From contig LDXJ01000063.1 in assembly GCA_001029295.1 (NCBI GenBank), forward strand, positions 186,001 to 250,000: 64,000 bases of DNA. The letters run 5' to 3'. Each line of letters opens with the position of its first letter. The first letter of the stretch is position 1. Below the pieces are notes generated by a model, which did not search any database, was not told the origin of the DNA, and was given only the letters and a program-made list of their open reading frames with translations. Source of the DNA: Peptococcaceae bacterium CEB3 (GTDB lineage Bacteria > Bacillota > Desulfitobacteriia > Desulfitobacteriales > Desulfitobacteriaceae). Shown here in pieces: positions 25,664 to 34,529 of this stretch. The translations under genes were made by a program, and so were the position numbers.

Positions 25664-27313
25664 ATGAGTATGTTTTGTTTTCAATGCCAAGAAACAGCCA
25701 AAGGCAGCGGTTGCACCATCAAGGGAGTTTGCGGCAAGACGGACGATGTGGCCAATCTGCAAGACCTTTTAATCTATGTTCTGAAGGGAATTTCCATTTA
25801 TGCCAACCAAGCGCGCGGCTTGGGTGTGGTTCGCCCGGATGTGAACAAATTTGTCATGGAAAGCTTGTTTGCCACCATTACCAACGCCAATTTTGACAGG
25901 CAAGTCTTCATCGACCGGGTGCGCCAAGGGCTGAAGATCCGGGAAAGCCTCAAGGAGGATATTGTCACGGCAGGCGGCCGGATTCCCGAAAACCTGCACG
26001 ATTCCGCCGTCTGGTCCGCGGATAGCGTAGCTGAGTTTGAAGCTAAAGCGGCTCAAGTGGGTGTTCTCGCTACGGCCAACGAGGATGTGCGTTCCCTGCG
26101 CGAACTGCTCACCTACGGCTTGAAAGGGATGGCCGCTTATGCCGAGCACGCCCTGACTCTCGGCTACGATGACGACGGGATTTTCCAATTCATGCTCAAA
26201 GCTCTGGCGGCGATGACCGATGACAGCCTGAGCGCCGATGACATGGTGGCTCTGGTACTGGAGGCCGGTAAATATGGAGTGGGAGTCATGGCCCTCTTGG
26301 ATAAGGCCAACACCTCCACCTACGGCAATCCGGAACTGACCAAAGTTGAGATCGGGGTGCGCAACAACCCGGGGATTCTGATCAGCGGTCATGACCTGAA
26401 AGACCTGGAAGAACTCCTGCAACAGACAGAAGGCAGCGGGGTGGACGTTTACACCCACGGCGAGATGCTGCCGGCTCATTACTATCCCGCTTTTAAGAAG
26501 TACGCTCATTTCGCCGGCAACTACGGCAACGCTTGGTGGAAACAGGACAAGGAATTCGATTCTTTCAATGGCCCTATCCTCTTGACGACCAATTGTCTGA
26601 CTCCCCCGAAAGATTCCTATAAAGATCGTCTCTACACGACAGGGGTTGTCGGCTTTGCCGGGGTGAAGCACATCGCTGACCGCAAGAACGGTCAGCCGAA
26701 GGATTTCTCAGCGATCATCGAGCAAGCCAAGAAATGCCCGCCTCCGACCGAGATCGAGAGCGGGGAGATTGTGGGCGGTTTTGCCCATGCCCAAGTGCTG
26801 AGCCTGGCCGACAAAGTAGTCGAGGCGGTGAAGTCCGGAGCCATTAAACGTTTCTTCGTCATGGCCGGTTGTGACGGCCGTATGAAGAGCCGCGAATACT
26901 ATACCAACTTCGCCCAAGCTCTGCCCTCAGATACCGTGATCCTGACGGCCGGCTGTGCCAAGTATAAGTACAACAAATTGAACCTGGGCGATATCGGCGG
27001 GATTCCCAGGGTCCTGGATGCCGGGCAGTGCAACGATTCTTACTCTCTGGCGGTCATCGCGCTCAAGCTGAAAGAAGTGTTCGGTCTGGACGATGTCAAT
27101 GAACTCCCGATTTCCTATAATATTGCCTGGTATGAGCAAAAGGCGGTCATCGTTCTCCTGGCGCTGCTCTATTTGGGTGTGAAGAAGATCCACCTCGGAC
27201 CCACCCTGCCGGCTTTTCTCTCACCCAATGTGCTCAACGTCTTGGTGGAGAAGTTTGGCATCGGCGGAATCAGCAACGTGGAAGACGACCTCAAGATGTT
27301 CATGACGGTGTAA
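25664..27313 (+). CDS. hcp: hybrid cluster protein (hydroxylamine reductase)
   Basis: 549 residues, standard for Hcp. The N-terminal cluster cysteines C5, C8, C17 and C23 have the C-x2-C-x8-C-x5-C spacing. Downstream ligand regions of the hybrid Fe-S-O cluster are present: [38 protein letters not shown] and [10 protein letters not shown]. Hcp acts in nitric oxide and nitrosative stress, and can reduce NO or hydroxylamine. The ATG at 25664 is chosen for GGAGG 11 bases upstream. It is monocistronic: a regulatory palindrome lies upstream and a terminator downstream. Confidence 0.96.
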   Translation: MSMFCFQCQETAKGSGCTIKGVCGKTDDVANLQDLLIYVLKGISIYANQARGLGVVRPDVNKFVMESLFATITNANFDRQVFIDRVRQGLKIRESLKEDIVTAGGRIPENLHDSAVWSADSVAEFEAKAAQVGVLATANEDVRSLRELLTYGLKGMAAYAEHALTLGYDDDGIFQFMLKALAAMTDDSLSADDMVALVLEAGKYGVGVMALLDKANTSTYGNPELTKVEIGVRNNPGILISGHDLKDLEELLQQTEGSGVDVYTHGEMLPAHYYPAFKKYAHFAGNYGNAWWKQDKEFDSFNGPILLTTNCLTPPKDSYKDRLYTTGVVGFAGVKHIADRKNGQPKDFSAIIEQAKKCPPPTEIESGEIVGGFAHAQVLSLADKVVEAVKSGAIKRFFVMAGCDGRMKSREYYTNFAQALPSDTVILTAGCAKYKYNKLNLGDIGGIPRVLDAGQCNDSYSLAVIALKLKEVFGLDDVNELPISYNIAWYEQKAVIVLLALLYLGVKKIHLGPTLPAFLSPNVLNVLVEKFGIGGISNVEDDLKMFMTV

Positions 27314-27440
27314 AAGTTTCTGCGCACAGACGGGATGTCTCTTACAGGCGGGATGCCCCTTACAGACGGAATGCCCCTTTATAGAGATCGGTTGCGTGCC
27401 GCATTCCTTTGAATTTATTCAGGGGTCGGACACCAATGAC

Positions 27441-27481
27441 AGCCAAGCGACGGCCGGGTAAGCCGCCTGCTTGGCTTTTTT
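27441..27481 (+). terminator. intrinsic terminator after hcp
   Basis: AGCCAAGC (27441-27448) pairs with GCTTGGCT (27469-27476), with additional GGC/GCC pairing inside, and runs into a tract of T. Confidence 0.75.
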
Positions 27482-27807
27482 CCAATTTCTTTTCCAATCA
27501 GACCCCCATGCCGCATCGCGGCACTGTTTTTCAGGGTGGCAAGGTTTGCTCATTGACGAGGTATTGTGCATTGAGCGAGGTATTGCGCATTGGGGAGGGT
27601 ATGCCCGTTGAGCAGGATCTTGGTCACTGAGCGGGGCTTTGGGTCTTGCGCAGGGCATTCCCGTCTTGAGCAGGATTTTGGCCATTCAGTGTGGAATCTA
27701 TCTAAGCGGGAATTCTCTGGCTCCGCTCGGCTTCAGTCGGGGGAGGGTCAAAAGGCGGGGGACTCCTCGCAAGCTACGTAAAATCTTTGCACTGGGAGGA
27801 CAAATTC
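27482..27807. repeat. gap filled with degenerate tandem repeats
   Basis: From about 27540 to 27700 the sequence drifts through units of about 20-25 bp around GCATTGAGCGAGGTATT and GTTGAGCAGGATCTTGG. The stretch 27320-27380 has three smaller units with GACGGGATGCCCCTTACA. No credible gene. Confidence 0.55.
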
Positions 27808-28533
27808 TTGGATCAGCGCGATCAAATTCTGGATGAAAACAGTGAGTTTAATTTCCATTGCCATGACGGGCTGGATTGTTTCGGGACATGCTGCCGGGAT
27901 ATCAACATTTTTCTTACCCCTTACGACGTCCTGCGCCTGAAGAACTTCCTCCGCCTCTCTTCGGGGGAATTTCTGGCGAAATACGCCCTCAGGGTGCCGG
28001 TTCATCAATCCGGCTTTTCTTTCGTGCAAATCAAGATGTCCGAAGAGGATAGCCTAAAGTGCCCCTTTATTACCCCAAAAGGGTGCCGGGTTTACCCGGA
28101 GCGGCCGTGGGCCTGCCGGATTGCTCCGATGAAAATGCTGGACGGGGGCAAGTATTCCTTCTGTTTTGAGAGTTCCTTCTGTCATGGCTTAAGTGAGCCA
28201 AAGGCCCAGACCGTCAAAGAATGGCTTAGTGATCAGGGCTTGGAGATTTATGGAGAAATGGAACAGGAGTTTGGCCAAATACCTCAACGGGTGAAACTCA
28301 GCGGGGACCGGGGAACGGACGAGAAATTTGCCGGTTTTTTCTTTATGGTTTGTTATGATCTCGATAGATTCAGGGATTATCTGAAGCAGAGGCCGGCCTT
28401 ATTTAAAAAGACGGTTGTCGATGGGAAAGGGCCGGAGCCGACCGGGCTTGATGACGTTCAATTGATGAAACTCGGTTTTGAGCTCCTCGCGGAGGGTCCC
28501 GAAAGGCTGAAAACCCTGGCGCCGGCGGAGTAA
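27808..28533 (+). CDS. YkgJ-family cysteine-cluster protein
   Basis: 241 residues from a TTG start with GGGAGGA 10 bases upstream. The N-terminal half has the YkgJ/CxxCxxCC pattern: NFHCHDGLDCFGTCCRDINI, then LTPYDVLRL, CPFITPKGCRVYPERPWACR and a final cysteine pair (CFESSFC). Eight or more conserved cysteines probably bind zinc or an iron-sulfur cluster. The C-terminal part is lineage-specific. Members are often annotated as Fe-S oxidoreductases, but no reaction is firmly known. It precedes the serine T-box region without obvious connection. Confidence 0.85.
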   Translation: MDQRDQILDENSEFNFHCHDGLDCFGTCCRDINIFLTPYDVLRLKNFLRLSSGEFLAKYALRVPVHQSGFSFVQIKMSEEDSLKCPFITPKGCRVYPERPWACRIAPMKMLDGGKYSFCFESSFCHGLSEPKAQTVKEWLSDQGLEIYGEMEQEFGQIPQRVKLSGDRGTDEKFAGFFFMVCYDLDRFRDYLKQRPALFKKTVVDGKGPEPTGLDDVQLMKLGFELLAEGPERLKTLAPAE

Positions 28534-28659
28534 AGTAGGCACAAGCCTGTAACCCGGCACCTGTTTTCATGCTCTGTCGGCTGCTCTTGGCGGCACGGTA
28601 ATCTACCCCCGAAGAGCCGCAAGCCTGTTACAGTACAGAGGATATTTCGCCAAAAGTGA

Positions 28660-28688
28660 TTGACAAACGAGGCCGGATCCGCTATCAT
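28660..28688 (+). promoter_or_regulatory. promoter of the serine T-box operon
   Basis: TTGACA (28660-28665), a 17-bp spacer and TATCAT (28683-28688), about 70 bases before Stem I of the T-box leader. Confidence 0.75.
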
Positions 28689-28758
28689 TAAGAACAGCAA
28701 AGGGAAACGTTAAGCTGAGGTCAAATGAACTGAGATAAGAACAGTTAACTGAACAGAG

Positions 28759-28978
28759 TATAACGCGATGAAGGGAAGTCCCGGGGCTGGGTAGATCAGA
28801 GAGCTGACGGTTGGTGCGAGTCAGTCTATAGGCCGCAGGGTTCCGTCCCGGAGCGGCCGATGATGAATTGTGACGGGTTCCGCCCGATAGCGCGGACATA
28901 AGTTGGCCGGTTTGGCAACATGGGTGGCAACGCGGGAAATAACCTCTCGTCCCTGATTGGGATGAGGGGTTTTATTTA
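28759..28978 (+). promoter_or_regulatory. T-box riboswitch with serine (UCC) specifier, first terminator module
   Basis: Stem I is recognisable: GCGATGAAGGGAAGT on the 5' side, then AGAGAGCTGACGGTTGGTGC with GAGTCAG (the AG bulge/distal loop), then the return strand with TTCCGTCCCGGAGC. The specifier is read as UCC (28842-28844), a serine codon. The T-box GGGTGGCAACGCGG (28922-28935) carries TGGC, pairing with the GCCA 3' end expected of tRNA-Ser, and CGTCCC completes the antiterminator. The competing terminator (28943-28974, 11 bp plus TTTT) follows. Uncharged tRNA-Ser should allow read-through into serC and serA. Confidence 0.9.
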
Positions 28979-29106
28979 TTCCCGTTGGCAGGGGATGGCA
29001 GTGCCGTTGGCGGCGATCCCTCTTCACCTGAACCCAGAACGAACCGGCAAGCCATTGGGTGGCACCGCGGACATACCCGCCCCAAATTTTGGGGTGGGTT
29101 TTAATT
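28979..29106 (+). promoter_or_regulatory. second T-box antiterminator/terminator module
   Basis: A second T-box sequence GGGTGGCACCGCGG (29057-29070), again with TGGC, is followed by CGCCCC for antiterminator pairing and a second terminator, ACCCGCCCC/GGGGTGGGTTTT (29075-29102). The 75 bases before it hold a hairpin (GGGAT ... ATCCC, about 28992-29020) but none of the standard Stem I signatures. The leader therefore seems to have one full Stem I and two tRNA 3'-end sensing modules in series. Confidence 0.75.
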
Positions 29107-29169
29107 GTTTTCTCATGTATTCTCACGTATTCTCAGAAATCTAAGTGAAAAAGGAAAGGGGTTTTAAGG

Positions 29170-30258
29170 ATGGCAAGGGTGTACAATTTTGCGGCGGGTC
29201 CGGCTGTATTGCCGGAGGAGGTGCTGAAGGAAGCAGCGGAGGAGATGTTGGAGTACAAAAACACGGGCATGTCGGTTATGGAAATGAGCCACCGGTCTCA
29301 GGCTTTTGCCGCCATCATCGAGGAGGCGGAACAAGCGTTGCGGAATTTGATGGGGATACCGGACAGTTACAAGGTGCTTTTCCTGCAAGGAGGCGCTTCC
29401 CAGCAGTTTGCCATGGTGCCCATGAACTTGATGAGAAACAGGATGGCAGACCACATCAATACGGGACAGTGGGCTAAAAAGGCCATTGCGGAAGGGAAAC
29501 TCTTCGGCCGGGTCAACGTCATCGCCACCTCCGAAGATAAGACTTTTTCGTATATACCCGACTTGAAAGACCTGAAAGTCTCGGAGGATGCCGACTACGT
29601 TTATATCTGCCACAACAACACGATCTACGGCACTAAGTTTAACGAACTTCCGGAGACCGGCGGTAAAACCCTGGTGGCGGACATGTCTTCCGACATCCTT
29701 TCCGAACCGGTCGATGTCACACAATACGGCCTCATTTTCGCGGGTGCGCAGAAAAATATCGGTCCGGCCGGGGTCGTGGTGGTGATCATGCGGGAGGATT
29801 TGATCAGAGACGATGTCTTGCCCGGCACGCCGACCATGTTGAAATACAAGACTCATGCTGATAACAAATCCCTCTACAACACCCCGCCCGCTTACGGGAT
29901 CTATATTTGCGGCAAAGTATTCAAATGGGTCGAGAAAATGGGCGGGCTCACGGCCATGAAGCGGCGCAACGAGGAGAAGGCCGCGCTCCTTTATGATTAT
30001 CTGGACGGGAGTACTCTCTTCAGAGGAACCGTCGTCAAGAAGGACCGCTCACTTATGAATGTGCCTTTCGTCATAGGTTCGGCGGAACTGGAAGCAAAAT
30101 TCGTGAAAGAAGCCAAAGCGGCCGGTTTGGAAAATCTTAAAGGACACAGAACGGTGGGGGGTATGAGAGCGAGCATTTACAACGCCATGCCGGTTGAGGG
30201 TGTGGAAGCTTTGGTGGAATTCATGAGGAAATTCGAAGCGGAGAATTCGGGGTCTTGA
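29170..30258 (+). CDS. serC: phosphoserine aminotransferase
   Basis: 362 residues. The opening VYNFAAGPAVLPEEVLKEA is the SerC signature. LFLQGGASQQFAMVPMNL and the PLP lysine region FAGAQKNIGPAGV follow. It converts 3-phosphohydroxypyruvate and glutamate to phosphoserine and 2-oxoglutarate, the second step of serine synthesis. It is the first gene after the serine-specific T-box leader and is followed by serA, so the operon responds to uncharged tRNA-Ser. Confidence 0.97.
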   Translation: MARVYNFAAGPAVLPEEVLKEAAEEMLEYKNTGMSVMEMSHRSQAFAAIIEEAEQALRNLMGIPDSYKVLFLQGGASQQFAMVPMNLMRNRMADHINTGQWAKKAIAEGKLFGRVNVIATSEDKTFSYIPDLKDLKVSEDADYVYICHNNTIYGTKFNELPETGGKTLVADMSSDILSEPVDVTQYGLIFAGAQKNIGPAGVVVVIMREDLIRDDVLPGTPTMLKYKTHADNKSLYNTPPAYGIYICGKVFKWVEKMGGLTAMKRRNEEKAALLYDYLDGSTLFRGTVVKKDRSLMNVPFVIGSAELEAKFVKEAKAAGLENLKGHRTVGGMRASIYNAMPVEGVEALVEFMRKFEAENSGS

Positions 30259-30520
30259 GCAGAGAATTCGAGATCTTGAGCCGGAAATTCAGGATCCTGA
30301 GCCGGGAATGAGGAATCGTGCGTTGGCATGGCGCCGCGGTGACACGTGCTCAATCCGCAAAGGGATGAGGAGGGACGCGGGCATCCTAACTTTTGGCAGC
30401 CTGAGAAGGATTGAGGAGCGGCGCGGGAATTGGTACTTTTGGCAGCCTGAAAAGGGTTGAGGAAAGACGCAAGAATCAGTACTTTTGGCAGTTAGGAAAA
30501 AAGAAGGAAGAGGTGCAACT
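30259..30520. repeat. two families of degenerate tandem repeats between serC and serA
   Basis: 30243-30310 holds three units of about 23 bp around GAATTC-GG-TCTTGAGC. 30365-30500 holds three units of about 57 bp, each ending in TACTTTTGGCAG or a close variant and starting with TGAGGA. No gene is present and the operon probably reads through. Confidence 0.65.
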
Positions 30521-31684
30521 ATGTTTAAGATCAACTGCTTAAACCCCATTGCCGGGGTGGGCTTGGACCTTTTAGCGGAAAACTATGAGAATGTCGGCAG
30601 CTTCCGCGAGGCGGACGCGCTCCTGGTCCGGAGTGCCAGTGTGCATGAACTGGAATTGCCTGCCTCGGTGCTCGCTATCGCCCGGGCCGGTGCCGGGGTG
30701 AATAATATCCCTTTGGAAAAATGCGCGGAAAGCGGTGTGGTCGTCTTCAACACCCCGGGGGCCAATGCCAACGCGGTCAAAGAGATTATTATCGCCAGCC
30801 TGCTCCTGGCCTCCCGGGATATAGTGGCCGGAATTAACTGGGTGAATTCGATGAAGGATGATCCGGACCTGGCTAAGCTGGTGGAAAAGACCAAGGCGAA
30901 GTTTGCCGGCACGGAAATCAAGGGCAAAAGGCTGGGCGTTATAGGGCTGGGGGCGGTCGGGGTTCTCGTCGCCAACGCGGCCAACCGGCTGGGGCTGGAG
31001 GTCTACGGATACGATCCCTTCATTTCCGTCAGGGCCGCCTGGAATCTTTCCCGGCATATTAAGCCGATCAAATCACTGGATGAGTTATACCGGACCTGTG
31101 ATTTTATCACGGTTCACGTTCCTTTGGCGGATTCGACCAAAGGCATGCTCAACGGAGAGGCTTTTGCGCTCATGCAGGAAGGCGTCAAGATCCTGAATTT
31201 TTCCCGCGACGCCATCGTCAACGAAGACGATATGATCGAAGCCCTGCGCTCCGGACGGGTCAAGAGGTATGTGACCGATTTCCCGAATCCCAAGATCGCG
31301 GGGGTGGAAGGGGTCATCGCTATTCCCCACCTGGGGGCTTCCACCGCCGAGTCGGAGGACAACTGCGCGATTATGGCTGTGGAGCAGTTGATGGATTACC
31401 TGGAAAACGGAAATATTAAAAACTCGGTCAACTACCCCAACTGTGACATGGGGGTTTGTGGCCAAGTGGGGCGCATCGCCATTCATCATAAAAACATCCC
31501 GAACATGCTCAGCCAATTCACGTCCACATTTGCCCGGGAGGACATCAATATTTCAGACATGACCAACAAGAGCAAGGGCAAATGGGCCTATACCCTGCTC
31601 GATATAGACGCGCCCTCCACTCCGGCCATGGCGGAGGGAATGGCTAAAATTGACGGAGTCCTAAGAGTCCGGATCGTGGTCTGA
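30521..31684 (+). CDS. serA: D-3-phosphoglycerate dehydrogenase
   Basis: 387 residues from the ATG at 30521 with GGAAGAGGTG upstream. The NAD-binding fold has RLGVIGLGAVGVLVANAA. The catalytic arginine lies in NFSRDAIVNEDDM and the catalytic histidine in IPHLGASTAESEDN. A C-terminal ACT domain (from NMLSQFTSTFAREDINIS) suggests feedback by serine. The segment before the histidine reads YVTDFPNPKI instead of the usual DVFEEEP, so the conserved glutamate is displaced or missing, as in a clostridial subgroup of the family. It makes 3-phosphohydroxypyruvate, the SerC substrate. Confidence 0.95.
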   Translation: MFKINCLNPIAGVGLDLLAENYENVGSFREADALLVRSASVHELELPASVLAIARAGAGVNNIPLEKCAESGVVVFNTPGANANAVKEIIIASLLLASRDIVAGINWVNSMKDDPDLAKLVEKTKAKFAGTEIKGKRLGVIGLGAVGVLVANAANRLGLEVYGYDPFISVRAAWNLSRHIKPIKSLDELYRTCDFITVHVPLADSTKGMLNGEAFALMQEGVKILNFSRDAIVNEDDMIEALRSGRVKRYVTDFPNPKIAGVEGVIAIPHLGASTAESEDNCAIMAVEQLMDYLENGNIKNSVNYPNCDMGVCGQVGRIAIHHKNIPNMLSQFTSTFAREDINISDMTNKSKGKWAYTLLDIDAPSTPAMAEGMAKIDGVLRVRIVV

Positions 31685-32169
31685 GACGCGGGTTGCCGGC
31701 GAGGACCGCTGTCCAAGACGTCAGTGGCAGAACCGTAACCCGTCGCAAGCCCCATGGTTTATACACGAGAGGCAGCGGCTGGCTAGGCCGCAAATACTTC
31801 CGGTATCGCTTACCCACGGGCAGCCCGAAGAAAAGAAGCTGCATGGCTTTAGCGAAATCTTGCAAGAGGAGGTGAAAAGCCCGGTTCCCGGCGGGAACGC
31901 CGCAAGTCCGTTTTCCTTGAAATTCCCGGGCAGACCCCATGGCTCGATGGTATCATTCGAAAACTACAAGGCAAAGATCTCAATGGTACCATCTGAGCGT
32001 CAAATCCTACTGGTTGAGCGTCGAATCCCAATGGCCGGAAAGTTACCGGAGTTTGCCGAAGCTAAGGAGTTTGCGCCAGTTAGGGAGTTCGCGAGAGTTG
32101 AGGAGTTTGCCGGAGTTGAGGGAGTAGCGGGGGTAGCGGGAGTTTGCGGAGCGGAAACCGGGCGAAATC
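31685..32169. repeat. 485-bp gap with degenerate repeats
   Basis: No gene recognised. 32035-32155 consists of drifting units of about 15-18 bp around GAGTTTGCCGGAGTTGAGG. Around 31950-32030 there are paired ATGGTA(T/C)CAT words. Frames remain open through the repeats but have no ribosome binding site. Confidence 0.5.
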
Positions 32170-33405
32170 TTGGCTATTGTGAGACCCTTTAGGGCAGTGA
32201 GGCCGCGTGCTGACGCGGCTGCCCGCGTGGCGGCCCTTCCTTATGACGTCTTTAACCGGGAAGAGGCACTGGCAGAAGTGCGCAAAGAGCCTCTTTCATT
32301 TCTCAAAGTCGACAGGGCGGAGACACAATTTAACGGGGAGATTGATCCTTATGATTCCCGGGTCTATGAGCGGGCCGGGGAGACACTGCGGGAAATGATG
32401 CGGGACGGCGTCCTCATCCCGGAAAGCGGGGATTCCTACTATATCTATGAACTGACCGGGGCCGGACACACTCAAACCGGCATCGTGGGTTGTGTGGCCG
32501 TGGACGATTATCTCGGCCATGTGATCAAGAAACATGAGAACACGCGCGCCGATAAAGAAGCCGACCGCGTCAACCATGTGGAGGCCTGCCGGGCGCAAAC
32601 CGGGCCCATATTCCTAGCCTATCGTTCCCGGGAAGCGATCACTCGGGTGGTCGCCCGGATTAAAGGGGAGCCCCCTCTCTGCGATTTTATGGCGGCGGAC
32701 GGAGTCCGGCATACGGTCTGGAAAATAGGCGGGCAAACTGAGCGGGAAGAGATCAGGGCAGGTTTTGACCGGGTACAAAGTGTCTATATAGCCGATGGGC
32801 ACCACCGGGCGGCCGCGGCCGTAAAATTGGCCCTCAAGAGGAGAAAAGAAAATCCCGCTTACTCCGGCGGCGAGGAGTTTAACTTCTTCCTCAGTGTACT
32901 CTTCCCTCACGACCAACTGAGAATCTTGCCTTACAACCGGGTCGTCAGGGATCTGGGCGGTTACAGTGAGGAAGAGTTCCTCCGGGCGCTGGCCGGGGCT
33001 TTTCGGGTTAAGAAGATCGGAAGCGAGCCCTATCAGCCGGAGGAAAAGGCGACTTTCGGCATGTACCTCGGGGGCGTGTGGTACGAACTCAGGGCCGGGG
33101 AGGAGATTCGCTCCCCGGATCCTGTGGAGGGGCTGGATGTCTCCCTCTTGCAAAATCACTTGCTCGCTCCTCTGCTCAAAATTGCGGATGTCAGAACGGA
33201 CCCCAGGATAGATTTTGTCGGCGGGATCCGGGGGCTTCCGGAGCTCGAAAGGAGAGCCCGGACCGATATGAAACTCGCCCTCTCTCTCTATCCCACTTCT
33301 CTGCAAGACTTGTTCGACGTGGCGGATGCCGGCCAACTGATGCCGCCGAAGTCCACTTGGTTTGAACCCAAGCTCAGGAGCGGCTTGTTCATCCACGAAA
33401 TTTGA
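32170..33405 (+). CDS. DUF1015-family protein linked to serine synthesis genes
   Basis: 411 residues from a TTG start. It matches DUF1015 proteins: the N-terminus IVRPFRAVRPRAD ... ALPYDVFNREEA, the charged motif KKHENTRADKEADRVNH (about 118-134), and ADGHHRAAAAVKLAL (about 207-221). These motifs suggest a phosphate- or nucleotide-handling active site, but the reaction is not established. The family often sits beside serA and serC, as here, so a role in serine or phosphoserine metabolism is a reasonable inference. The ribosome binding site is weak. Confidence 0.85.
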   Translation: MAIVRPFRAVRPRADAAARVAALPYDVFNREEALAEVRKEPLSFLKVDRAETQFNGEIDPYDSRVYERAGETLREMMRDGVLIPESGDSYYIYELTGAGHTQTGIVGCVAVDDYLGHVIKKHENTRADKEADRVNHVEACRAQTGPIFLAYRSREAITRVVARIKGEPPLCDFMAADGVRHTVWKIGGQTEREEIRAGFDRVQSVYIADGHHRAAAAVKLALKRRKENPAYSGGEEFNFFLSVLFPHDQLRILPYNRVVRDLGGYSEEEFLRALAGAFRVKKIGSEPYQPEEKATFGMYLGGVWYELRAGEEIRSPDPVEGLDVSLLQNHLLAPLLKIADVRTDPRIDFVGGIRGLPELERRARTDMKLALSLYPTSLQDLFDVADAGQLMPPKSTWFEPKLRSGLFIHEI

Positions 33406-33435
33406 CAACAGGCCACTCAAGAACTCCCAAAAGTA

Positions 33436-33465
33436 TTTGACCTTTATTGACCTTTGTACTAAAAT
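33436..33465. promoter_or_regulatory. clpP promoter overlapped by a CtsR-type operator
   Basis: Plus-strand TTGACC (33437-33442) and TAAAAT (33460-33465) are 17 bp apart. On the minus strand 33436-33452 reads GGTCAAT-AAA-GGTCAAA, matching the CtsR heptad direct repeat RGTCAAA-NAN-RGTCAAA at 16 of 17 positions. Heat-shock control by CtsR follows from known biology of clp genes in Bacillota. Confidence 0.75.
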
Positions 33466-33494
33466 AGAGCGCAGAGGGAAGAATAGAAGGCGGA

Positions 33495-33572
33495 CAGTCA
33501 GAAGTGAGAAGTCGGAGGTCAGAAATCAGAAATCAAAGGTCAGAAGTCTGAAGGTCAAAGGTCGGAACATAT
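33495..33572 (+). repeat. heptamer repeat array (GTCAGAA/GGTCAGA type)
   Basis: About ten imperfect 7-bp units (AGTCAGA, AGTGAGA, AGTCGGA, GGTCAGA, AATCAGA and so on) lie between the clpP promoter and its ribosome binding site, so they are in the transcribed leader. The same family recurs at 57371-57440 and, inverted, at 60936-60980. Confidence 0.7.
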
Positions 33573-33591
33573 TGAAGGGGGTATGGGCAAA

Positions 33592-34212
33592 ATGGGTTAT
33601 CTCGTGCCAATGGTCGTTGAACAGACAAATCGGGGAGAGCGGGCTTATGACATTTATTCCCGCCTCTTGAAAGACCGGATCATATTTTTGGGCGGGCCGA
33701 TCGATGACGATGTGGCCAATCTGATAGTTGCTCAGATGCTTTTCTTAGAGGCCGAGGATCCGGAGAAAGAAATCTTCCTATATATCAACAGCCCCGGGGG
33801 ATCGATCACAGCCGGCATGGCCGTTTACGACACGATGCAGTACATCCGCCCGGACGTACATACCATTTGCGTGGGTATGGCGGCCAGTATGGGCGCCTTT
33901 CTCCTGGCGGCCGGGGCCAAAGGGAAACGGAGTGCTCTGCCTAATTCCGAAATTCTCATCCACCAACCGCTCATCGGCGGGCACGGGCTTTCGGGACAGG
34001 CGACGGAAATCGAGATTCACACCCGGCAATTGCTGCGCACGCGTGAAAAGATGAATAAGATTTTGGCGGAGCGGACCGGTCAGTCGATCGAAAAAATCAC
34101 GGCCGATACGGATCGGGATCATTACATGACGGCCGGAGAGGCCAAGGAATACGGCCTTGTCGACGAAGTCATCGACAAGATCCCGGCGAAGGAGGGGAAA
34201 AAGGCGGAGTAA
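33592..34212 (+). CDS. clpP: ATP-dependent Clp protease proteolytic subunit
   Basis: 206 residues from the ATG at 33592 ([20 protein letters not shown]), chosen over an ATG three codons upstream because GAAGGGGG lies about 10 bases before it and the family starts here. The catalytic triad is visible: S99 in [12 protein letters not shown]124 in ILIHQP and D172 in ADTDRDHYM. It forms the barrel-shaped protease that degrades proteins unfolded by ClpX or ClpC. No clpX follows in the window, and the gene seems to stand alone under a CtsR-type promoter. Confidence 0.97.
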   Translation: MGYLVPMVVEQTNRGERAYDIYSRLLKDRIIFLGGPIDDDVANLIVAQMLFLEAEDPEKEIFLYINSPGGSITAGMAVYDTMQYIRPDVHTICVGMAASMGAFLLAAGAKGKRSALPNSEILIHQPLIGGHGLSGQATEIEIHTRQLLRTREKMNKILAERTGQSIEKITADTDRDHYMTAGEAKEYGLVDEVIDKIPAKEGKKAE

Positions 34213-34281
34213 CGCCTGGCCCCTGGATGTAACCAAGCCCTGTATGAGGCGCGGAAAGCTTATGTTTCCCCGAAAAGGACA

Positions 34282-34320
34282 CACCCCCTGTGGTCGGACA
34301 AGGATCGATCATAGGGGGTG
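34282..34320 (+). terminator. hairpin after clpP, weak terminator
   Basis: CACCCCCT (34282-34289) pairs with AGGGGGTG (34313-34320) around a 23-base loop. The following sequence, CTTATATT, is only moderately T-rich. It plausibly ends the clpP transcript. Confidence 0.45.
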
Positions 34321-34529
34321 CTTATATTAGGAATAAAGGGTGGGAGAAGCGAGTGAAGTTGGCGAAATAGAGCGAGTTTTTTCGTTTTAGGGAAAATATT
34401 TTCCTGTACTTAAAGGAAACTGTCGCAGGGGCGTAGAATAAATCCTCAATAAATACTCAATAAATCTTCAGTAAATCCTCAGTCGAGGGTTCAGCCGTTG
34501 CGCGGCCCATACCCTCTTGGAAGGAAAGG
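34321..34529. repeat. gap before the chemoreceptor with AT-rich short repeats
   Basis: 34440-34482 contains four imperfect units of about 10-11 bp around CTCAATAAAT. No gene is present. Confidence 0.45.

Noticed and set aside
28540-28640. tRNA gene or separate RNA upstream of the T-box
   Set aside because: GC-rich complementary segments (GGCTGCTCTT and AAGAGCC) are present, but no cloverleaf, anticodon arm or T-loop could be drawn.
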